Positions 31,837 through 42,281 of a DNA stretch of 64,000 bases are shown in pieces (position 1 is the first letter of the stretch; every line of letters begins with the position of its first letter). The stretch spans positions 189,766,904 to 189,830,903 of the forward strand of contig OZ024743.1 of assembly GCA_964016885.1 (NCBI GenBank), written 5' to 3'. The notes under the pieces are model-generated. The model saw nothing but the letters and a program-made list of their open reading frames with translations. It was not told the DNA's origin and made no database searches. Origin of the DNA: Eledone cirrhosa. Taxonomy: Eukaryota > Mollusca > Cephalopoda > Octopoda > Eledonidae. Position numbers and translations under genes: made by a program.

Positions 31837-33420
31837 CTAGGGCATCTCCTTTTCCCTTATAGCAGTTAACGATGATGCTGCTACGCCAGTCTTTCGGAAC
31901 AACCCATTCTGTACGACTTGGTTAACTATCCGGGTGACCATGGTGTGTCCCACCGAACCAGATGCCTTCAGCATCTCAGCAACTATTTCCGAAGGACCAG
32001 CCGCCTTACCCGTCTTCATATCTTTGATTGCCTTGCTTATTGTACTACCCTGGACTAACACTGCTGGTTCCTCTATTGGGTCGATGTGGGGGAGACTGTC
32101 TTTCTCCCATTTGTTCTCCTCATTTAGAAGCCTTTCGTAGTGACACTTCCAAGCTACCTTCTTATCAGCGTCGGTGATGGCAAGTATGCCATCATCGTTA
32201 AGTACACACTTCTCCCCGACAATATCACGGTTTTCCTTGACACATTGCCTGGCAATCCTGAACACCTCACGTTTTTGGTCCTCACGTTGTAGAACATGCT
32301 TGAACTTTCTTTCCTCTGCTTCCCTTCTTGCGAAGTACACTTGTCTCCTAGCTTCTCTCCTGGCCACTTGATAGTCTTCTCTACTTCCCCCATCCCGCCA
32401 TGCTTTCCAAGCCTGCTTTTTGGCCTTAATTGACTCCTCCACCTTACTGTTCCACCACCATGTTACTCTCCTCCTACCTACAGGCCTGCTCCAGCCACAG
32501 ACTTCGTCTGCCACCGTCAGCAGGTTTGCTCTCAGGAATTCCCACTGTTCCTCTATATTATACGACTCTAATTGCTCTTCCTTACTGTCGAAAGCGTCAA
32601 GTAATATGCTTTGAAATTTATTTCTGGCTATGGGGTCCTTTAGCTTCCATATTTTTCTCCTGAGGATAGTCCTCTTCCGCTGTCTAGTACGTCTCGTCCT
32701 GACTATGAGGTCGCTAATTATCAGTCTATGTTGGGAGGTGAATTCTTCATGGGGGAGGGATTTAGTGTTAACAACAGACACTCTGTCACGTCTTCTGGTA
32801 AGGATATCATCTACCTGGCTTGTGTGTTCCCCCGATCTATAGGTGATCAAGTGATTGTCTCGTTTTTTGAAGTTAGTGTTACAGATAGTTAAGTTATTTG
32901 CGTCGCAGAATTCCAGGATTCTGGAGCCTTCCTCATTTCTAGTACCGAACCCATAGCCTCCATGGATTCCGTCATAGCCGTCACAATGTTGTCCAACGTG
33001 ACCATTTAGGTCGCCTGCAATAACTATATAGTCACTGTCGGTTATTTGGGAGGTAGCGAGCATCAGTGTCTCGTAGAATCTGTCTTTTATAGCACCGGGC
33101 AGTCCGGATTGTGGTGCGTACGCAGATATTACTGTCACCGTAGTTTTATTGAGGACAAGTCTTATTTTAATTATTCTGTCGTTCACTCTATTTACGTCTA
33201 TTATCTTATCTGCCCACTTTTCTGCTACCATGATTCCTACCCCACCCAACCCATTGTCATTTCCCACCCAGAAAAGCTTATAGCATCGTTCTTTACCCAC
33301 GATGAATCTAGCCGACCCTCCCCTCCACCTGGTCTCTTGAATACAACAAACATCGACCTCCTTACGTTCAAGCATTTCTACAACCTCGTTAGAGCGACCC
33401 TTTAAGGTGCCTACATTCAT
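31837..33420 (-). CDS. RTE LINE APE endonuclease and linker (copy R6)
   Basis: 527 codons from MNVGTLKGRSNEVVEMLERK. APE fold: DVCCIQETRW (metal-binding Glu), LFWVGNDNGLGGVGIMV, TVTVISAYAPQSG, VIAGDLNGHVG, CNTNFKKRDNHLITY, QVDDILTRRRD (relatives have DYIL) and SQHRLIISDL. Linker: WKLKDPIARNKF, GWSRPVGRRRVTWWWN, RRQVYFARREAEERKF, CVKENRDIVGEKCV, KTGKAAGPSEIVAEMLK. The last 20 or so codons are out of frame: relatives read an extra A at about 31903, so a 1-bp deletion shifts the frame before the RT. The start Met follows a conserved G-rich leader. Confidence 0.85.
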   Translation of the reverse strand: MNVGTLKGRSNEVVEMLERKEVDVCCIQETRWRGGSARFIVGKERCYKLFWVGNDNGLGGVGIMVAEKWADKIIDVNRVNDRIIKIRLVLNKTTVTVISAYAPQSGLPGAIKDRFYETLMLATSQITDSDYIVIAGDLNGHVGQHCDGYDGIHGGYGFGTRNEEGSRILEFCDANNLTICNTNFKKRDNHLITYRSGEHTSQVDDILTRRRDRVSVVNTKSLPHEEFTSQHRLIISDLIVRTRRTRQRKRTILRRKIWKLKDPIARNKFQSILLDAFDSKEEQLESYNIEEQWEFLRANLLTVADEVCGWSRPVGRRRVTWWWNSKVEESIKAKKQAWKAWRDGGSREDYQVARREARRQVYFARREAEERKFKHVLQREDQKREVFRIARQCVKENRDIVGEKCVLNDDGILAITDADKKVAWKCHYERLLNEENKWEKDSLPHIDPIEEPAVLVQGSTISKAIKDMKTGKAAGPSEIVAEMLKASGSVGHTMVTRIVNQVVQNGLFRKTGVAASSLTAIREKEMP

Positions 33421-33535
33421 GGTACCAACTCTGAAGTTTTGGATTGCGTTTGGAGGGTGGGAGCAGTGGGGCGCGGGGGGGGGGGGAGGGTTATGTTAGC
33501 CATCCTGTATGTATATATATATATATATATGTATG

Positions 33536-33596
<61 letters not shown>

Positions 33597-33616
<20 letters not shown>

Positions 33617-33866
33617 AGATATATATAGTTCAATAATAAACAAGAAACAACACACAGATGCATATGCATCTATGTATAAAAATATATTGGTGAAGACGAC
33701 AGAATAACAAACAAAACAGAGAGAGTCCAAAATCTTCAGTCGATCACAGGAGATATGTTGTTTTAAGATCGATATAACTGGATTAAGCACACACACACGC
33801 ACAAACACACACGCATACACATATATATATATACATAAACATACATGTATCATATATATGTACATA

Positions 33867-33869
<3 letters not shown>
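33597..33869. repeat. Inverted-repeat arm, left
   Basis: Reverse complement, almost base for base, of 40316-40593 (shared words AAGACGACAGAATAACAAAC and TCAGTCGATCACAGGAGATA). The pair encloses about 6.4 kb. Confidence 0.85.

Positions 33870-33937
<68 letters not shown>
33870..33937. repeat. (TA)n microsatellite
   Basis: Tract between the inverted-repeat arm and the 5' truncation of LINE copy R7. Confidence 0.9.
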
Positions 33938-33940
<3 letters not shown>

Positions 33941-34985
33941 GGGAGGGTGCTCTGAAAGTACAGTAGCTAGAGTCAGAACTGGATGGAAAAAGTTCAGAGA
34001 GCTTATACCACTATTAGCCGCTAAAGGGTTCTCCCTAAAAATGAAAGGCAGGTTATACGATGCCTTGCATACGAACAGCAATGCTGCATGGCAGTGAGAC
34101 CTGGGCATTGTGTACAGAGGATATACGCAGACTAGAGAGGAACGAAGCTTGCATGCTCCGCTGGATGCGCGATAGTAATATACGTGAACGGCAAAGCATA
34201 AACGAACTAAGGAAAAAATTAGAAATAAGAGGGATCAGATGTTGTTTACTCGAGAGAAGGCTACGTTGGTACGGTCACGTGATGCGCATGAAAGACGACA
34301 GCTGTATAACAAAGTGCAGGGCAATAAAGATAGACGGTAGCCACGGAGTAGTCAGACCCAGAAAAACATGGGACGAGCTGATAAATTCCGACCTCACACG
34401 CTTACACCTCTCCAAGACAATGTCACTGGACCGAGACCTTTGGCGGTACTCAGTAATAGAGAAGACCCGCCTTACCTAAATACAAAGTAAAAACCTACTA
34501 CAGTCAGTAGGCATCTCTATCAAAACATACCCCCGTCCCACCACCTCCACCCCACCCACACCGCCCCTTTCAATGTAAAGTTATGTTGGTCCCACAACAT
34601 CCAGGCCGAAACAAATGATATCGTGTAGGTGTCACGACAAAAAAACACACAGTCCACGCTGTAAATGTGGCCGTGTAGGCAACACGGTAAAAACCTCCCA
34701 GCCCCACACTGTAAATGTGGTTGGTGTTAGGAAGGGCATCCAGCTGTAGAAAACCCGCCAGATAGTCCACGCTGTAATGTGGCCGTGTAGGCAACACGGT
34801 AAAAACCTCCCAGCCCCACACTGTAAATGTGGTTGGTGTTAGGAAGGGCATCCAACTGTAGAAAACCTGCCAGACAGTCCTATGCGAGCAAGACAACCAC
34901 TCTTGCCTCAAGTGGGAAAACCCCTGTCCAAACCCATGCAAGCGTGGAACACGGACGCTAAACCTGATGATGATGATGATGATGA
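33938..34985 (+). mobile_element. RTE LINE 3' fragment (copy R7), inverted relative to R6
   Basis: Plus-strand copy of the last 1.05 kb of the R6-type element with a (GAT)n end at 34966-34985. It is almost identical to R6 30000-30950 read in reverse and shares its private 112-bp 3' UTR duplication. Confidence 0.9.
34060..34479 (+). pseudogene. RTE LINE C-terminal ORF fragment (copy R7)
   Basis: 139 codons: [64 protein letters not shown]-type VVRPRKTWDELI and DRDLWRYSVIEKTRLT. The preceding 33948-34060 continues upstream ([19 protein letters not shown]) in another frame, shifted by a 1-bp change near 34060. No catalytic RT part. Confidence 0.75.
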
Positions 34986-34994
34986 TGATATATA

Positions 34995-35125
34995 TATAAA
35001 TTAATAAAATAATGAATAAACAAAGAAACAGTTCCTTATATTAAAAAATTCATCATTTTACGATCGTTTCTAGGATATATATGTGTTAGAGTTGGTATGC
35101 ATATTCTATAGATCTATGTACAAAT
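34995..35125 (-). repeat. Inverted fragment of the PLE terminal repeat
   Basis: Reverse complement of 35927-36060 and of 40020-40150; words GGTATGCATATTCTATAGAT and CATTTTACGATCGTTTCTAG (minus sense of the direct units). Confidence 0.85.
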
Positions 35126-35133
35126 ATATATAT

Positions 35134-35151
35134 ATATATATGTGTGTATAA

Positions 35152-35227
<76 letters not shown>

Positions 35228-36192
35228 TTTATATTCTTTTAATTTCCCCTCATCTTTAACAGCACTTTTCAACTGCATCTAACTCTTATTTATCATATCT
35301 ATATGTATTAGTATAATTTTATCAATATAAATATACCCATCAATTAAATTAATTTATATTCTATTCATACATGTATTTTTTTCACTAACATTCTTATCTT
35401 AAAACTTTAGTCACCTTAGATATTTGTATTGGCATTACTATTTTATAACAGCAACTGCTTGTATACCTTTTACTGACCACCTGACCTATTTACACCCCTA
35501 AAATAAGCTTCAATTACTACTATTTTACCACTTGGCCAATTATTAACTTTCTATTGGTTAATTCTAAACCTCTTACCAAACAGACAGAATATATTAGATC
35601 TTTGTTGGTTTTATTCAATGAACAAATAAAATTATTTCTGAGGTCAGCATAAGACCTATTTCTTCCCTAAAATAATCCTTCATTCATAATATTCTTTTCC
35701 ATCCAAAACTGAAATCTACCTTCCTCTACCCATAATTTAAGGTTCTTCTACTACTATATTACTATCCTGACCCTCACTATCTCTCTATTGGTCAATTCAA
35801 AACCTGTTCCCAAGTAGACCTATTGTATTGAATCTTTGTTTTTTTCAATAAACAAATATCATTATTTCTGAAGACAGCATATATATGTGTAGGTATGTAT
35901 ATTCCCTCTGATAGTTTGTATAAATATTGTACATAGATCTATAGAATATGCATACCAACTCTAACACATATATATCCTAGAAACGATCGTAAAATGATGA
36001 ATTTTTTTAATATAAGGAACTGTTTCTTTGTTTATTCATTATATTATTAATTTATCTTGACTCTGTTTTCCGTTTATTTTTCACCGAAATAGTTTTTGAA
36101 TGCATCTTCTCTTTTCATGATATCCGGATTATATTGAGTTCTTCATACGGATTGGACACTACCGTAAACTTTTGGTAGATTTATCTACATAC
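35134..36192 (+). repeat. PLE direct terminal repeat 1 (pLTR)
   Basis: About 1 kb repeated at 39268-40286 with few differences. Internally two related units of about 240 bp (around 35470-35660 and 35660-35890), each ending in the word ATTATTTCTGA. No ORF. The (TA)n part near its start differs in length between the two copies. Confidence 0.85.
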
Positions 36193-36335
36193 TTTGCTCC
36201 TATTTTCATGGGGATATTCTTATTTTTATATTGTATGTGTATATATATTTATATATATATACATATATGTGTATAACTTTATAACTCCATATACGAATAG
36301 TTGAGCTCTTTTTCTTATCCATTATCCATATCACA

Positions 36336-37991
36336 ATGGAAAAACAATACTTGGGAACTTCTTTAAAGAATATACCATTACCTTCTAAGGATGATTTCTT
36401 ACTTCTTATGATACAAAAAACCAACCAATTTATCAGAAGAATCAGATGGAGGGCCTACCACTTCGATAAAAAAACAAAATGTACTGATAGGAAATATTTG
36501 TATGATTTCACTACATATAAAAATCCACCACACAACTCCTTACTTGAAAACTTTGAGAAAGACCTTTTTAATTTAATCAAACACCTCAAATTTAAGAGGT
36601 ATAAATCTAATTTTCAAAAGGACCTTGATTCTACCCTATTGGACCTAAAAAAATATAAAAAAATCCATGTCCACTCGGACAAAACTGGAAATCTATATCA
36701 CAGGGATATTGAAAATTACAATGAGTTCATATATAAAGAACTCAGGAAAAATTATAGAAAAACAAATAATGCGTCACTTACCAACATCAACAACAAAACA
36801 CACAGCATAGTGAATAGACTTAATATTGAAGATAGAACTGAACCTTTGGCATTGAAAAGACCACACTTCAATCTGAAAGATCATAAATCTAACTTTAACT
36901 CTAATCCTTCTATAAGGCTTATATGCCTTTCCAAATCTGATATTGGAATAATTAGTAAAAAAATTTTAGATAGAGTCATCCCACCACTAAGAAAACATGT
37001 TAATTTACCACTCTGGGAAAACACATCCCAGGTAATTAACTGGTTAAATAATATTAGAAATAAATCCTCTGCTTCATTTCTACAATTTGATATAGATAAT
37101 TATTATTATTCTATATCACCTATACTCCTGAACAAAGCCTTGATATTTGCTAAAAATAGATCTAACTTAACTTTGGATGACATTAATATTATTACACATG
37201 CTAGACTAACACTATTGGAATTTCAGAATAAATACTGGACCAGAAACACATATAGTAATCTATTCGATATTACTATGGGCTCAAGCGATTCTGCCCAAAT
37301 TACTGATCTTGTAGGCCTCTTTCTTCTTTTTAACATAAATGCTTCTTTTCCCCACCTTAAAGGTGGTTTATATCGTGACCACTGTCTTCTTCTTTCCAAT
37401 AACCTTAGCCTCTCAGAGATAGAAAAAAATAAAAAGCTTATTAGAACTTTCCACAAAGACTATTATAGTCTAGATATTACATTTGAAAACACAAGTAAAG
37501 TAGTTAATTTCCTAGATATAACATTAGACTTATCTACGGGTATCTACCAACCTTACCATAAACCCAACCAAAATTTACACTACATACACTCACAATCTAA
37601 TCACCCTAAATCTATCCTTAAAAACCTTGCATATAATATATCACTTAGAATTTCTAACCTTTCGTCTAACCAAGATGTATTTGATAAAAATGCGACCTTT
37701 TATAACGAAGCTCTAGCTAGAAGTGGCCACAAAAATAGATTAGTATATATACCTTCTACCAATAACACTACAAACATACAACCTAATATTACCAACAAAC
37801 ACCAAATGAAACATACACACCTAAATGCCACTCACAATATACCCCAAAACACCAACATAAAACCAAATTTCTCTAACTCTTCTAATATACAGTATAGTAA
37901 CTCTCAAAAAACTACTCATCCTACAACTCTAATAAATGTTAATAATAAAACTCCTAATAAACAAGCTAAAACACCTAAATCAATAAACTAA
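36336..37991 (+). CDS. PLE copy C reverse transcriptase, catalytic Asp changed
   Basis: 551 codons from MEKQYLGTSLKNIPLPSK. Blocks: VHSDKTGNLYHRD (near 109), FNLKDHKSNFNSN (near 180), RLICLSKSDIGIISKK, FLQFDIDNYYYSIS motif A (near 249), FDITMGSSDSAQITDLVG (near 308), GLYRDHCLLL motif C (near 345), VVNFLDITLDLSTGIYQP, then RISNLSSNQDVFDKNATFYN thumb. Motif C reads YRDH where copy A has YRDD: the second catalytic Asp is His (codon 37380-37382), so this copy should be inactive. The ORF ends at 37989-37991, before the linker blocks found downstream in other frames. Confidence 0.85.
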   Translation: MEKQYLGTSLKNIPLPSKDDFLLLMIQKTNQFIRRIRWRAYHFDKKTKCTDRKYLYDFTTYKNPPHNSLLENFEKDLFNLIKHLKFKRYKSNFQKDLDSTLLDLKKYKKIHVHSDKTGNLYHRDIENYNEFIYKELRKNYRKTNNASLTNINNKTHSIVNRLNIEDRTEPLALKRPHFNLKDHKSNFNSNPSIRLICLSKSDIGIISKKILDRVIPPLRKHVNLPLWENTSQVINWLNNIRNKSSASFLQFDIDNYYYSISPILLNKALIFAKNRSNLTLDDINIITHARLTLLEFQNKYWTRNTYSNLFDITMGSSDSAQITDLVGLFLLFNINASFPHLKGGLYRDHCLLLSNNLSLSEIEKNKKLIRTFHKDYYSLDITFENTSKVVNFLDITLDLSTGIYQPYHKPNQNLHYIHSQSNHPKSILKNLAYNISLRISNLSSNQDVFDKNATFYNEALARSGHKNRLVYIPSTNNTTNIQPNITNKHQMKHTHLNATHNIPQNTNIKPNFSNSSNIQYSNSQKTTHPTTLINVNNKTPNKQAKTPKSIN

Positions 37992-38002
37992 AAATGTGTG
38001 TG

Positions 38003-38785
38003 GTGAGGTCATTAACAATAATTCTCTTAATAAACATCAGGATGCATCCTAAAAAAACAATAAACAACATCGAAACCGTAATAGACGAGTTACTTGGTAC
38101 AATGCTCCATTTAATTTACAAATTAAGGATAATATACCTAAAAATTTTTTTAATATCCTAGAGAAAAACTTCCCGCCAAACCACAAATACCATCAAATCT
38201 TAAATAGATCAACGGTTAAATTCTCCTACTCAACAACCAAAAACATAAAACAAAATATAAGTGCCTATAATGCATATAAATGTAAAAAAAACCATGAGTA
38301 TACCACCAGTACATCAAACTAACCATAATATCTCCTCAGATACAGGATTCACGAAAAGTTGTAACTGTAGAAACAAGGCAAACTGTCCATTAAAAGGAAA
38401 TTGCCTTGTTAATAACATAGTATATAAATGTAAAGTTAACACTAAGGACTCAATTTATTCATATATAGGAGCTACCTCTAACAAATTTAAGGTAAGATTT
38501 AATACCCACAAACATAGTTTTAAAAATGCCGCACTAGCTAATACAACATCTCTAGCTGAAATAATAAATAGTTATAGAAAGAGGAATATAGAATATGACC
38601 TGACATGGAGTGTGCTCAAAAGGGCCACCCCTTATCAAAATAGTAGAAATGAATGTAGATTATGTTCCCAAGAACTTTTTGAAATAATGAAATCTAAGGA
38701 TATCCTATTAAATAAGCGACAGGAATTAATAATATCGTGTAATCATAAACTGAGAAAAACCTTTAAATATTATAAACCTAATTAA
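38003..38785 (+). pseudogene. PLE copy C linker and GIY-YIG endonuclease
   Basis: 38060-38260 encodes VTWYNAPFNLQIKDNIPKNF and FPPNHKYHQILNRSTVKFSYST in frames split from the RT ORF. 38261-38785 is open for 174 codons: SCNCRNKANCPLKGNC Cys motif, NIVYKCKV, YSYIGATSNKFKVRFNTHKH (GIY-YIG core), SLAEIINSYRKRNIEYDLTW, CRLCSQELFEIM, KRQELIISCNHKLRKTFKYY. The GIY-YIG nuclease cuts target DNA for PLE insertion. At least one frameshift separates it from the RT, so whether the two parts were ever translated separately is not shown. Confidence 0.75.
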
Positions 38786-39267
38786 TATACACTTTAGAAA
38801 TTAATTTATAAATTATTTTTAATTTAGTTAACCTATAATTAATATTCTACTACTGATGAACTACATAATTTTGCTTTCCTTCTTACAAATATCATTTCCT
38901 AAAACTGATACCATTAAGTAAACATATATAATGCTTTAACTTCAGGTTATGACTCTATGTTCCTTGAAAACTATATATATTTACTATTTCTCACTAATAA
39001 ATTTAATCCCCCCCCCCCAATAATTATATGTATATATAAGTGTATATGTGTGTGTATATATATGTGTATGTATGTATATGTGCATGTATATATCTATGTA
39101 TATATATATATATATATATGTGTGTGTATATATATGTATATATATATGTATATATGTGTGTATGTGTGTGTGTGTATGTGTATATATATGTATATATATA
39201 TATATGTAAGTGTATATATATATAAATATATATGTATATGTGTGTATGTGTATATATATGTATATAT
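38786..39267. repeat. PLE 3' UTR and (TATG)n microsatellite
   Basis: AT-rich 3' flank, a C-run near 39009-39018, then TATG/TGTG-rich simple sequence from 39027. Confidence 0.7.
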
Positions 39268-39285
39268 ATATATATGTGTGTATAA

Positions 39286-39321
<36 letters not shown>

Positions 39322-40281
39322 TTTATATTCTTTTAATTTCCCCTCATCTTTAACAGCACTTTTCAACTGCATCTAACTCTCATTTATCATATCTATATGT
39401 ATTAGTATAATTTTATCAATATAAATATACCCATCAATTAAATTAATTTATATTCTTTTCATACATGTATTTTTTTCACTAACATTCTTATCTTAAAACT
39501 TTAGTCACCTTAGATATTTGTATTGGCATTACTATTTTATAACAGCAACTACTTGTATACCTTTTACTGATCACCTGACCTATTTACACCCCTAAAATAA
39601 GCTTCAATTACTACTATTTTACCATTTGGCCAATTATTAACTTTCTATTGGTTAATTCTAAACCTCTTACCAAACAGACAGAATATATTAGATCTTTGTT
39701 GGTTTTATTCAATGAACAAATAAAATTATTTCTGAGGTCAGCATAAGACCTATTTCTTCCCTAAAATAATCCTTCATTCATAATATTCTTTTCCATCCAA
39801 AACTGAAATCTACCTTCCTCTACCCATAATTTAAGGTTCTTCTACTACTATATTACTATCCTGACCCTAACTATCTCTCTATTGGTCAATTCAAAACCTG
39901 TTCCCAAACAGACCTATTGTATTGAATCTTTGTTTTTTTCAATAAACAAATATCATTATTTCTGAAGACAGCATATATATGTGTAGGTATGTATATTCCC
40001 TCTGATAGTTTGTATAAATATTGTACATAGATCTATAGAATATGCATACCAACTCTAACACATATATATCCTAGAAACGATCGTAAAATGATGAATTTTT
40101 TTAATATAAGGAACTGTTTCTTTGTTTATTCATTATTTTATTAATTTATCTTGACTCTGTTTTCCGTTTATTTTTCACCGAAAGTAGTTTTTGAATGCAT
40201 CTTCTCTTTTCATGATATCCGGATTACATTGAGTTCTTCATACGGATTGGACACTACCGTAAACTTTTGGTAGATTTATCT

Positions 40282-40286
<5 letters not shown>
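39268..40286 (+). repeat. PLE direct terminal repeat 2 (pLTR)
   Basis: Second copy of 35134-36192; ends at the same word (GTAGATTTATCTAC). A few substitutions (for example AGTAG to AACAG near 39907) and small indels separate the copies. Confidence 0.85.
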
Positions 40287-40315
<29 letters not shown>

Positions 40316-40319
<4 letters not shown>

Positions 40320-40593
40320 TCTATGTACATATATATGATACATGTATGTTTATGTATATATACATATGTGTATGCGTCTGTGTTTGTGCGTGTGTGTGTG
40401 CTTAATCCAGTTATATCGATCTTAAAACAACATATCTCCTGTGATCGACTGAAGATTTTGGACTCTCTCTGTTTTGTTTGTTATTCTGTCGTCTTCACCA
40501 ATATATTTTTATACATAGATGCATATGCATCTGTGTGTTGTTTCTTGTTTATTATTGAACTATATATATCTATATCTCTCTCTCTATATATAT
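40316..40593. repeat. Inverted-repeat arm, right
   Basis: Reverse complement of 33597-33869. The open frame 40323-40703 runs through it on plus and has no family motif. Confidence 0.85.
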
Positions 40594-40631
40594 ATATATA
40601 TATACCTATATATATATATATATATATACAT

Positions 40632-40750
40632 ATGAGTTCAAATCCCGCCGAGGTTGACTTTGCCTTTCATCCTTACGGGGTCGATAAAATAAAGTACCAG
40701 TAATGCACTGGGTAATTGCTGGCCTTGTGCCTAAAGTAGAAACAATTATA
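40632..40750 (+). mobile_element. Cephalopod-type SINE 3' part
   Basis: GAGTTCAAATCCC (box B-like), GAGGTTGACTTTGCCTTTCA, GGGGTCGATAAAATAAAGTA and CACTGGG are the well-known words of a SINE abundant in octopus and squid genomes (recognised from memory). Box A side is lost to (TA)n. Confidence 0.75.
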
Positions 40751-41040
40751 TATATATATATTTACACACACAAATTACTCGAATACACATTATATAAAGA
40801 CTTTTTTTCAGTCTTGACAAATGTTTTTGCTGCCTAAAATAAATACATTCTTCATAAGAAATGCTATTTGATGGTGATTGATAAATAACAATAAGAATTT
40901 AATTTGACTAAACACCTCACAGTTGATGTAAAAGAGAGAACACTTATACAGACACACACACATATCTATATATAGTACATACACACACATATATCTATAT
41001 ACATCCAGTAGTACACATACACACACATATATATATCACA
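40751..41040. other. No gene seen
   Basis: AT-rich with short (CA)n; no recognisable feature. Confidence 0.4.
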
Positions 41041-41396
41041 CCGTAAAGTGGTTGTGATGGCAACATAACAAAAAACACCAAGCCCACACACTTTAAAGTG
41101 GTTGTGTAGTCATCACAGCAAAAAGAACACAGGCCTCACTGAAGAGTGATTGTGTAGGTGTCACAACAAAAAAGCACCCAGCCCACAGTGTGAAATGGTT
41201 ATATAAGAGTCACGACAAAAAGCAAACATGGTAAATATGGTTCACATTAGGATGGGCATCTAGCCATAGAAACCAAGTCAGAAACAGTTTTGTGTGAGCA
41301 AGACACAGTCACCTGACCCAAGTTGCCCTAAACGAGATAACCCGTCTAACCTATGCTAGCGTTGAAAAATGGATATTAAAATGATGATGATGATGA
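41041..41396 (+). mobile_element. RTE/SINE 3' tail with internal minisatellite
   Basis: Four imperfect units around GTAAAGTGGTTGTG...CAACA(A)AAA.GCAC.CAGCC spaced about 55-65 bp, then ATGGGCATCTAG, GAAACCAAGTCAGAA and a (GAT)n end at 41379-41396. Same layout as other RTE-derived tails. Confidence 0.65.
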
Positions 41397-41404
41397 TATT
41401 TCAT

Positions 41405-41645
41405 ATCATCATCATCATCATTTTACGTCCGCTTTTCCCTGCTTGCAAGGGTTGGACGGGTCCTATTCAGCACAGCATCTCTCCCCTTGTCACGGTCCTT
41501 TGTCATCTCCTCGGTGAGTTTCATCGATCTGAGGTCTGCTCTCACCACCTCCGCCCAGGATTTTCGTGGTCTACCTCTACTGCATCTTCTTTCTACTGGT
41601 ATTTCTTGGCACTTCTTTACCCAGCGGTCATCCTCCATGCAGCTG
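41405..41645 (-). pseudogene. C-terminal end of a second RTE-like LINE family
   Basis: Minus strand beside an (ATC)n start: CMEDDRWVKKCQEIPVERR, GRPRKSWAEVVRADLRSMKL, MTKDRDKGRDAVLNRTRPTL. The order GRPRK(S/T)W ... DRD ... parallels the end of R6 (GRPRKTWDELI, DRDLWRYSVIEKTRLT), but the sequence is clearly a different family. Only the last 70 or so codons and a short tail remain. Confidence 0.65.
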
Positions 41646-41650
41646 AAGTA

Positions 41651-41875
41651 TGATAAAATTAATATCTGTAAAGATACAGAGTGTGTAACCAAGACTGCAC
41701 AAACATGTATGAATATATACATATATCCAATATACACTTTCCATATTGGATATGTATATATATATCCAATATGCAAACATGCAAGATAATATGAATTACC
41801 CTGTAAACTGAAAGAAATGGTAATTGGACAGTCATCAGAAGGCATGTATATCATCCACAACGGAACATGCATTTA
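41651..41875. repeat. Dispersed repeat X, copy 1
   Basis: Aligns by eye with 58255-58495 (CAAACATGTAT-, ACCCTGTAAACTGAAA- versus CCCTGTAAATTGAAA-, GTATATCATCCA-). Family unknown; contains an inverted pair around ATATCCAATAT. Confidence 0.55.
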
Positions 41876-41892
41876 ATGGCTATATATATATC

Positions 41893-42279
<387 letters not shown>

Positions 42280-42281
<2 letters not shown>

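Larger units (their letters stand above)
29893..33506 (-). mobile_element. RTE-type LINE, essentially full length (copy R6)
   Basis: Best RTE copy. 3' end (ATC)n at 29893-29916, 3' UTR 29917-30400, ORF region 30401-33420, G-rich 5' edge to about 33506. Only two lesions break the ORF. The 3' UTR has a private 112-bp tandem duplication (starts at 30000 and 30112) shared with copy R7. The element consists of APE endonuclease, RT with PHD-like finger and C-terminal DNA-binding-like region, the RTE plan. Confidence 0.9.
34990..40290 (+). mobile_element. Penelope-like retroelement copy C, with direct terminal repeats
   Basis: Order: inverted partial terminal repeat (34995-35125), direct terminal repeat 1 (35134-36192), RT ORF (36336-37991), GIY-YIG ORF (to 38785), 3' UTR, direct terminal repeat 2 (39268-40286). 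Direct repeats plus an inverted fragment at the left edge are the signature arrangement of Penelope insertions. It sits inside the inverted-repeat structure 33597-40593. Confidence 0.8.

Noticed and set aside
35134..36192. Hammerhead in the terminal repeat of PLE copy C
   Set aside because: CTGAAGA and CTGAGG words occur, but I could not find the GAAA strand and stem III.
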